Made by a program: the position numbers and the translations under genes
Shown here: positions 55,901 through 64,000 of the stretch, in pieces
How the letters are laid out: each line of letters opens with the position of its first letter
How positions within the stretch are numbered: position 1 is the stretch's first letter
NCBI RefSeq assembly: GCF_001039355.2
Contig: NW_019775158.1
Location: 348,827-412,826 of the forward strand
Direction of reading: 5' to 3'
Length of the DNA: 64,000 nt
Origin: Lingula anatina
Taxonomy: Eukaryota; Brachiopoda; Lingulata; Lingulida; Lingulidae
Notes under the pieces: model-generated
What the model saw: the letters and a program-made list of their open reading frames with translations, nothing else
What the model was told of the DNA's origin: nothing
The model's database searches: none

Positions 55901-58900
55901 CTACTATTTAGTTGGCTATATCAAAAAGACACCTAGTGTTAAAAAGTACTAGATTTTGAACTAGAACTTGATTTGTGAACCAGACTTGTGAGTATGGGTA
56001 AAATATTGGCTGCCAGAGAAATTGATGGCCACAGATACTGTTTCTTTTGAGATTTACTTTTTATTTGAATTATTTATTTTTTTGCCACCAGACACTGTTT
56101 CTTTTAAGAATTAAAGATTTACTTTTTATTTGAAATATTTATTTTTTGCCAACAGACACATTTTATTTTAAGATTTTCTTTTTATTTGAAATATTTATTT
56201 TTCAGTGTTGTCCTATCAGCTGGACAGGTCACTGGTTGGCAGAATACATTTAAATATCAGACCATGGAGGCGGCATTTGTCTGTGATGAAAACTGAGCTT
56301 GTATGGCAAAACCCTAATAACCATCTAGAATTCTCTCTACAGGTATAAATAATCTTATTTTCTGTATGATGTAATATTTGGCAGAGTTCTAGTGTCTTTT
56401 AGGGCCAGTCTCATTTTTTTTTCTTTTTTTTTCAAAATTTATATTTTTGTATGCATGTTGCATCTAAACTTCAGACTTACATACTAATTAAAAATGACTG
56501 TCACAGTAACTTAAATAAGACTTATTATTTGATTACTGTTATATTTTTTTCTTCATTTTTGCAAAATATTTTCTGTTGTCTTTTTATTTGTTTGCAACTT
56601 CCAGGGGTTTTATAATCATTTATATTTTACAAATAAGTTAGTTAAAGATGATTATGATAATAAAGATAATAATTATTATTATTTATAATTATATTTTATC
56701 CATCTTCAGCTAAGCATGTCAAACACCAATATAGCCTGTGTATATGTTAGGAAATTCCTGGAAGATGATGCCAAATTCAAAGTAGTAGCAAGGTGGGTGT
56801 GGCATTAAACCAGTTTTAGAACCATTCTATATTTTATATACTTTTGCATTGTGATTCACTGGAGGAGTCAAGATATCAGGAATTTATGTATTTATTTATA
56901 TATTAATTTATTCAAATTTTTTTAAGTTTAGGTCATGGTTTAATTCTAAAATTTTACTTTTTATTTATGTATAGATTTATTTTTATTATTTAGCTGTTTT
57001 GTATTTACTCTGTTTATTTTCATTGCTATTTCATTAAATTATTATTCCAGATAATTAAAGTTTGCCAAAGAAAATTAGCAAGTGTAATGTGTATGTTGAA
57101 TGAAATTTGGTATATTTCAGGTTAGGTGTATAGTCTAGTATAGATGAGTATAGTTGACAGCCAAAAAATTAGCAAGTATAGTGTATATGTGCATAGTTTA
57201 TTGCAGGATGGGTGTATACTCCAGTAAATTTGAGTAAATTTGAAAGCTGAGAAGAGTAGCAAATAAACTGTATATGTTGTATGATATGCTTCAGCTTAGG
57301 TGCATATTTCAGTATAATGAAACCCAAGAAGATTAGCAAATATATTGTAAATGCAGTATGGTATATTTCAGGCTAGGTGTTTACTCCAGTATATTTGAGT
57401 ATGGCATAGCCAAGAAGATCAGCAAATACAGTGTGTTGGAAGCATATGTGTCTGTAGGAGTGCCATCTGGAGTTATGCTCAAAATCAAGTGAGTTTTGTT
57501 GCAGTTGTNTCGCTACAAAAATATATAAAATAAAAGCCAGAGCTTGTTTCATAATAATAATAATAATAATAATATTAATAATAATAATAATACTAATAAT
57601 AAATAAAAGCCAGAGCTTGCTGCTATGTGTCTCGATTTTATTAACAAGATCTTCCTTTGCTACCTGGCTAGTTCCCCAGGTAATTAGTAAGTAGCAGATG
57701 TGTAAGGTTTCATCAGACACACCTAAAGCGCAGGTGGATGTACCAGTACTTTGTACCAGTCATGTTCTAGTATTGAGGCATCCTCATTGCAGACATGCTG
57801 AAAACTTTTCAGAATGGCTGGACATTTGGACTGGCAGTAATGAAAAATTTGCTGGACCAAATGGATTTTTGTTGGACCAAAAATCACCCTATTTGTCGAG
57901 ACTGATACTACCAGTACGATTAGGGTAGCTTACTTTGTTTGTGGATGTGATAGGTTTTAAATGGAGGGGAAAAATGCTTTGGGTTTTATATAATTTTATT
58001 GGTGAAATATGTCAAATAATGAATGTAAATTCAAAATTGTGGTTCTTAAAACTCTTGTCGGTCCTTTGGACCAACCAAGTCCAATTTTTTACCAGTCCAG
58101 AAAAATTTTCCCGGTCATGACCGATCGGACCGACAGTTTCAGCAAGTCTGTCATTGTGAATTGTAACTGCTCAAATAGGCAATATATAAAGAAAAGAAAA
58201 AAATATGTGTTGCCCTCACAATTATTGTAACATGTTTGATAACAGTAATGTAATAATAATAATAATAATGCAGGGTTTGACCTACAGTAGCGCAAAAATT
58301 CATGCGTTTGCACTCCTATTGGCGATTCTGATATGTGCTGTCACAGACATGTGCATATTAGAATTGTTAATAGGAGTGCTAATGCATGAATTTTCGTGCT
58401 AGACCTACAGGTGCCTGTTGGTGTTACTTGCCTGCTGCACATGATTTCTGCATTAATTTAAGCAACTGGAATGTAAGTCATATACTTGCCCACTAATCAC
58501 TTGCCTGATGCAAATTAGATTTTCAAAAGGCCTTCCCGCCCCTGGAGTGGGGCAAGTAGGTTTTCAATAATGCAAGAACCTAAATGTATTTTGTGTCAAG
58601 CTCTGATAACCTGTGGAATGTCTCTTTTTTCCAGCTATTTCACTTTGCACTGTCAGTGACTGTGTTCCACCTGACATTCAAGTTTGTGATGGCCAGTATT
58701 ATACGGAAACTCGTAGAATGTAAGACTGGGAAAGATAGAGTGATGTTGTCCTGGGGAGTGTACTTGAAGAGAGTGGCACCTGCAGGTAGGAGATTTCTGT
58801 TACGTCCAATACATATCATATCATATCAAACTCTCCTTCACAGCTAACACACTGTCACATCTAACACAGTCACACGTAACACACTGTCACACCTAACACA

Positions 58901-61900
58901 CTGTTGTTTTACACACAATGTAAGTATTAAGGGAAACGTTAATGAAAATGATATTTATTAATCTAAAATTTATTACTGATATTGAGTAGACTGAAAGGCT
59001 TTGCACGAAAGCAATGTTACACAATGCCATTCTTAAGGCAATGTCCAATAACTGACATCTCGTACTTAACACAAACATACTGTCATGTCTGACACACTGT
59101 CATGCCTACCGTACCGTCACATACGACGCATTGTCACATCTTACACTCTGTCATATCAAATATATGTTGCATATAAACAGTGGCCTATTTACACATAGCA
59201 CATTAAATTACAATATAAAGTGGCACATGTGACACAATGTTAGAATTTAGGAAGTCCCATCTAGGAAAAAAATAATAATTTTATAACTAACAACATACTT
59301 GTCAGTCACCATGATAAAAGTGGAGCACAATCATCATCAATGCACATCTGTATATTTTAAATTTTTATTCAGTTGTTTGTATTTACGTATAAGTATATAA
59401 TAAACTCACCAGAGAATAATTTGAATTAATTTATTTACAGACTCCACCGAGGTAACCAAGACTTTCACTTCCCCATCCAGCTGTCTGATGAAATTCTTCC
59501 CAAAGCTATCTTCTACGGCACAGTGGTGCCCCTGGTGACTTACTTTGTGGTGAAGAAATTGATAGTGGACCCATTTGTACAGAAGGAAAAGGAAGAGTGA
59601 GTAGAAATTATACACAAAGCATGGATACTAGGCATGAAAGCTTTGACCTTGAAATGTGGGTCAAGGTTACTGATTTACATGAAAAAGTAGGCCAAGGTGA
59701 CCTATTTATGAACTCATCTGTGAGCCCTAATGAGAGAGTTGGGTGCTGGTGGTCTTTTTTTGGTGATGGCTAATGTCCTTAATGTAGCCTTCCTCTGTAT
59801 TCAGAATATTCATTCTTGAAATTATTATGAATCAGTATGGTGAAACGTAATACTCCATTCCTTTTTCTTTCCCTCTTTCTCTCATGTTGCATTTTTAATA
59901 TAATAATTATTATATTTAATGTTCTTACAGGGACACAGACAAGAAAAAAGAAAAATATGCAGATTTAATTGCTGAGAAGAGAAGACAGGCACAGAGTGCT
60001 GTAAGGATCCAAACTCCAATAGTTATTAATTAATTAAAACCATTTTTAGTTAATAGAAAAGTGTTAGATCTGAAAGATTTAAATGAGATTTGGACAAATT
60101 GAAAGATTGAAAATGATATGAAAAAAAAATTGGACAATCTTTATGAAGGTAGATGTTGATATTAGGTGTACATAAAAGATGGTATTTTCTCAATTTTTTA
60201 ATTATTTATTTTTATCTATTTGTTATTTATTTATTTATTTATTTATTTCAGGTGGAGTTGATGAAGGAGACAGTTGAGAGGATACGTGAGGAAGAAGAAA
60301 GAAAGGGTGGCCTGATCATAGTGAGGGCTGTCTACGGGAAGATTATCTCCACCGATTCTGGGTAACAGACAGCGGCTTTATCTTTGAAATTTAGAACTGG
60401 AAAACAGTTAACAGATTGTAGTTTTCTCTTGTAAAAAATGCACTGTTTTACAAATACGTAATATTGCACAATGAATTGAAACTGGAAAATAAAATTTATA
60501 AATGACCTAAGTACAACAACATATATTACCTGCAAAGAGTTTCTTTTTAAGGATTTATGAAAATGAGCAAGGGGCATTTTCATATAGTTTCTTTTCAGTG
60601 ATTTATATTTTAAGTATTAGTGTAAAACAAAAAAAAGAGAGAGAGAAAGAACAACCCTTTATGCTAATCCTAAAATGGATTCCATTGCAGTGACTTCAAT
60701 GAAAGCCAGTGTATAGATGCTAACATCCCGCTGCAGGTCATGGTGAAAAACTCGTCTCTCATTTTGCCAGAAACAAAGTCAAAGGTAATTCTCACAGTTG
60801 AGCGCTATATGTAAGGTTTAAATTTTGAAATTACAAAAAATGAAATTATCCACATCCTGCAGTGTTAAAATGTGTAGGATTTGACATTTTCTTACTCAGC
60901 AAATTTTATTATTTTTATATTTCTGAATCATTGAAAACATTTATGATAAAAAGCTGAATATCTGATAGAGTCATAGCATATTGAAAATTTAATTCTTTTG
61001 TTATATTTAGTTATATTTCCTTTCTCTATTGATAATGAGTACCAAGATGTGACCCTGGCCATCCAGCAAGTAGTTTGTTTATACCTATTTTATCAACATC
61101 ATGACTACATCTCTAAAAGNTATTAGTGTAAAACAAAAAAAAGAGAGAGAGAAAGAACAACCCTTTATGCTAATCCTAAAATGGATTCCATTGCAGTGAC
61201 TTCAATGAAAGCCAGTGTATAGATGCTAACATCCCGCTGCAGGTCATGGTGAAAAACTCGTCTCTCATTTTGCCAGAAACAAAGTCAAAGGTAATTCTCA
61301 CAGTTGAGCGCTATATGTAAGGTTTAAATTTTGAAATTACAAAAAATGAAATTATCCACATCCTGCAGTGTTAAAATGTGTAGGATTTGACATTTTCTTA
61401 CTCAGCAAATTTTATTATTTTTATATTTCTGAATCATTGAAAACATTTATGATAAAAAGCTGAATATCTGATAGAGTCATAGCATATTGAAAATTTAACT
61501 CTTTTGTTATATTTAGTTATATTTCCTTTCTCTATTGATAATGAGTACCAAGATGTGACCCTGGCCATCCGGCAAATAGTTTGTTTATACCTATTTTATC
61601 AACATCACGACTACATCTCTAAAAACAACTTCCACATGCACCAGAACTTTTACCCATTAGAAACACATATTTTTAATGAGCACAATTGATTTTTTTTTTT
61701 TTTTGTTTTGTTTTATTTTATTTGATTAAGTTATTTTATCATCAGATCATATTGGATTTACCTATATAAGTATAGATATGACAGTAAGTTATTATTATTA
61801 TTATTTTTAGAGTGAAATTCCTGGCTTTTATGACCCATGCATGGGAGAGGAAAAACATTTGTATATCAGATACAAATTTCAGAGAAAACTGCATGAAGTT

Positions 61901-62311
61901 ACAATAGCAGATAAAGAACCTATCAGGCTTCCTCTTGCAAGTGAGTATGGCTGGATTTAGAAGCAGGAATGTCATTTGCCAGATTTTCTGAATCGAGTTC
62001 TGGCCCAAAAACAACCCACATTACACTATGTTATAGCATAGAAAAATTTTGACAAAGGCAAAACATATTATAATAGGCTATGGGAATATGTAAAATGTGT
62101 TTCAATTTAAAATTTTGCCGAACCCATAATACGTTTACGTAAGTTTTGATTTGACCAAAAACGCACATTTATTTAGCTTACAGAAATGGTATCCCAAAGT
62201 GAGAAGCCAGCAGCCACTGGCATTTAATTTTGAAACCTGTACATTTGCAGTAAACTTTAAATTTATATTTCAGAACACATTATCAGAAATAATACCAGTG
62301 AAAATAGCTGA
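51108..62311 (+). CDS. DNAJC11: DnaJ homolog subfamily C member 11
   Basis: A mitochondrial J-domain protein associated with the MICOS/MIB cristae complex. Exons: 51108-51182, 52485-52614, 52958-53031, 53301-53402, 53791-53858, 54174-54348, 54933-55006, 55701-55765, 56206-56342, 56710-56792, 57372-57488, 59441-59596, 59931-60000, 60252-60361, 60691-60784, 61811-61940 and 62274-62311. They total 1698 nt and 565 residues (human 559), with all phases matching. The J domain spans residues of about 14-80, with HPD at 43-45 (SKLFHPDKH). A linker TPQEIREEYQRLLQLEEERR follows. The middle is the beta-rich, outer-membrane-like part. The C-terminal DNAJC11 domain contains GLIIVRAVYGK (near 462) and GFYDPCMGEEK (near 514-524). 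Oddities: an assembly duplicate of exon 15 (61197-61290), decayed copies of exon 11 in intron 10, and a foreign exon in intron 11. The start is the only early ATG, in a strong AAAATGG context. Confidence 0.96.
52885..52953. repeat. (TTTA)n microsatellite forming a splice-acceptor tract
   Basis: About 16 TTTA units run directly into the acceptor TTTGCAG of DNAJC11 exon 3, so the repeat supplies the polypyrimidine region. Confidence 0.9.
54401..54540. repeat. minisatellite of the GTGACAGTGTGTTAG type
   Basis: Five to six units of GTGACAGTGTGTTAGATGT in DNAJC11 intron 6. The motif is shared with the arrays at 33536-33845 and, inverted, at 58845-59170. Confidence 0.8.
55325..55490. mobile_element. 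inverted relative of the 171-bp element at 31577
   Basis: It shares, in reverse orientation, GGATCCAGAGATATTTTCTG, the TTCCAAATTAT block, and AAGTCTGACCGTCTTCTGGA. It sits in DNAJC11 intron 7 and is more diverged than the 31577 copy. Confidence 0.6.
57059..57371 (+). pseudogene. tandem array of decayed DNAJC11 exon 11 copies
   Basis: Immediately before exon 11 (57372) are three diverged copies of its 5' part, each with its own AG acceptor. They start at 57121, 57207 and 57295, with a fragment of a fourth from about 57059. Spacing is 86, 88 and 77 bp. They align to the exon segments GCTAGGTGTTTACTCCAGTA and AAGATCAGCAAATACAGTG. All carry in-frame stops, so only the last copy is coding. Confidence 0.8.
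57790..58150. mobile_element. 361-bp MITE, CAGAC ends, 6-bp TSD
   Basis: Inverted ends CAGACATGCTGAAA (57790) and TTTCAGCAAGTCTG (58150), flanked by TCATTG at 57784-57789 and 58151-58156. Subterminal GGACCAA, GGTCCTTTGGACC and GGACCGACAG motifs resemble those of the element at 46212. It lies in DNAJC11 intron 11. Confidence 0.8.
58288..58401. mobile_element. 114-bp foldback MITE with 9-bp TSD
   Basis: The element is nearly one long palindrome: arms of about 50 bp (TAGCGCAAAAATTCATGCG and CATGAATTTTCGTGCTA at the tips, CACTCCTATT and AATAGGAGTG inside) around a short loop. GACCTACAG flanks it on both sides (58279-58287 and 58402-58410). A 9-bp duplication fits Mutator-like elements. It has no coding capacity. 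Confidence 0.8.
58635..58785 (+). pseudogene. stray SLC35C2-type exon inside DNAJC11 intron 11
   Basis: A 151-bp open segment has a good acceptor (TTTTTTCCAG) and donor (GCAG|GTAGG). Its translation contains LFHFALSVTVFHLTF, RKLVECKTGKDRVMLSW and VYLKRVAPAG. This matches the second-membrane-helix region of the nucleotide-sugar transporter-like protein SLC35C2 (FHF...HL...F, R.LV.C....RV.LSW..YL.RVAP). No other SLC35C2 exon was seen nearby. In DNAJC11 its inclusion would bring a stop within nine codons and shift the frame, so it is a silent or poison exon, a duplicated fragment, or a misassembled piece. Confidence 0.75.
58845..59170. repeat. inverted minisatellite of the CTAACACACTGTCAC type
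   Basis: Units such as CTAACACACTGTCACACCTA lie just after the stray SLC35C2-type exon. They are the reverse complement of the arrays at 54401 and 33536. Confidence 0.7.
60615..61624. repeat. false 505-bp duplication containing DNAJC11 exon 15
   Basis: Positions 60615-61119 recur at 61121-61624 with a few substitutions; the N at 61120 separates them. Both copies hold exon 15 with intact splice sites (60691-60784 and 61197-61290). Exon 15 is 94 nt and enters in phase 2, leaving in phase 0, so using both would break the frame. Adjacent alleles or an unmerged overlap is likely. Confidence 0.85.
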
Positions 62312-62369
62312 TGCACAGAAGAAATAGAGTCACAGCAACATCATCTACCATCGAGTCACTTTCAACAGA

Positions 62370-62430
<61 letters not shown>

Positions 62431-64000
62431 GCAGAATGCCATTGCTCTGCATTAGAAACAATATTACAACATTAAAGATAACGTTTGCAAATAACAGACC
62501 AGAGGAGTTTCTTAAAATCAGAATTTTATTATGTCTTGTGTTAACACCATATTTTACCTTAGTCTTGGAAAATGCTCTGAGAATGAAGTGTCAACCAAAC
62601 AGAAACAAGTCAAGTGATGAAACTTTCAGAGCTATGCTTATTTCATGGGCTTGGTATTTTATAAGGCATTGGTCTTTATGTGAATATGAAAATAAGAAAT
62701 AACTCAATTCTTAACCAGACTTTGTCATCCTTCATGTTCATGTTTTAGGAATTTTAATTTGTAGAAATGCAATTTATGATAGTTGGAAGTATTACGTTTA
62801 ATATAAAGTACTGCCTCTATAAATATGCTTGCAGGTGTGCATAATCTTTTTTTTTTCCTAAATAAATTGATTATTATTTGATGAAAGAACTGTTTTTGAG
62901 GAAAATTTTAAATAAGCAACAATGTACTTTTAGATTAGCTGTTGTTCTAGAATGGAGATGTGCCAGTCTCTTCATTTTGTATTTGGCATTCTACATTGCA
63001 ACTTGCACAGATAGAAATTGAAATTTGAAAAGGACAAAGCAGGCATGCATGGTAACTGAAATTTAGGAAAATGAAATGTGTAGAGAGATAGTGAAGAAAT
63101 TATCACCAGAACATCATTTTTGGTGTAAAAAAAAAATACAAGGTGCTTTGTATGTCACAGACATATTTGTTCAACTTTTCAGTTTATCTTTATCTGGCAT
63201 ATACATTATTACAAAGTAAAAAAATTATAGGAGGGGGAGGGGATTGTTTAAATATTAGTTTTATCTTGTCAGATATGGGGCATTTTGCAATACTGAGGGT
63301 CTCGGAGTCACTCCTCTTCCATTATTTGGTAACAAATGGGGTGGAGGGGCAGATTCCCCCATTACGAAGGTGGGTGGGTGTGCGTTTTCTTCCTGAATCC
63401 CCTGTATCCATTGGTGAATTCAGGGTTATGTTGGGGGGGGGGGGGGAGCACAAAGAAAGCGTCCATCAGCAAATGCTGATTTAAGAGAATAGGCAAAGGA
63501 ATAAGTAGATCATACAGATGGAAGATTGTTTGGTTTTGTCTGTATACTCTGTTTGATGGGGGAAGGACAGAGTGAGATCCCCTAGACGAAGAGTGTGTGT
63601 GTTGGGGGGAGGAGGAGGGGGGCTCTTAGTTCACCATTGTTTGCGAGTATATCTGTTTACGATATTACATGACAATGTACTGAAACAAAACAAATACAAT
63701 GATATGTGATTTACTAAACCAAAACTGTTCTACAACTGCTGTAATGGTTGATTTATGCAGATTTTATTTGTAATATTTCTTTTCTTTTTCTGCCTGTACA
63801 TATCCTGAATGAAGTTATTTGCAGGATGATGATGTGTGTGTGTGTGTATTGTATTTGAGAAAAATATTTATAGCATGTGGAACAAATATATTGAAGTTTG
63901 TTATGAATAAATTGCTGTAGAATGCTAAAGTACTGCTGTTTTGTTTAAAAACAAAAGCACATGTTTATATGAGATCAATAATTCAGAATAAATACATTGT
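62312..64000 (+). other. DNAJC11 3' untranslated and flanking region
   Basis: After the stop codon come an (AT)n array (about 62376-62425), AATAAA at 62861-62866, G-rich runs (63227-63241, 63432-63447, 63603-63621), a TG repeat (63832-63848), and AATAAA at 63906-63911 and 63987-63992. The several signals suggest alternative 3' ends. No further gene is supported. Confidence 0.55.

Overview
This 64 kb window is nuclear DNA from an invertebrate animal. It is AT-rich, its genes are spliced with GT-AG introns, and it is dense in tRNA-derived SINEs, small DNA transposons and microsatellites. The proteins point to a ciliated bilaterian. A lophotrochozoan, probably a mollusc, is my best guess from the overall look; that is inference, since no single feature proves it. 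Single Ns at 8110, 24195, 33124, 37171, 57509 and 61120, plus a 212-base N run at 3661-3872, mark assembly joins. At least three of the single-N joins carry false local duplications.

Layout. 1-2640: SINE and tRNA-like repeats. 2899-12113 (+): a seven-exon gene for a hydrophilic 296-residue protein I do not recognise; exons 2-5 appear twice because of an assembly duplication. 13436-16969 (-): RPL11, six coding exons, with two related H/ACA snoRNA genes in consecutive introns. 17322-24871 (+): DRC1, an axonemal nexin-dynein regulatory complex subunit, 17 exons, divergent from RPL11 across about 350 bp. 24872-30957: mostly non-coding, with a CA-rich minisatellite. 30962-31285 (+): a small fibronectin type III protein. 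32600-33124: two candidate first coding exons, the second cut by an N. 33419-38017 (-): the first two coding exons of CAMTA, a CG-1 transcription factor, whose remainder is lost beyond the join at 33124. 38018-51007: the presumed long 5' intron of CAMTA, full of repeats. 51108-62311 (+): DNAJC11, 17 exons, complete, head-to-head with CAMTA. 62312-64000: its 3' region.

Genes together. RPL11 is a core ribosomal protein and carries the intronic snoRNAs. DRC1, and possibly the first gene, are ciliary. DNAJC11 is a mitochondrial cristae factor and CAMTA a calmodulin-responsive transcription factor. The CAMTA-DNAJC11 divergent pair matches the CAMTA1-DNAJC11 arrangement on human chromosome 1p36, suggesting microsynteny retained since the bilaterian ancestor. 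The most unusual items are the paired snoRNAs, a stray SLC35C2-type exon inside a DNAJC11 intron, a row of decayed copies of DNAJC11 exon 11, and a CAGAC-ended transposon family with 6-bp target duplications.
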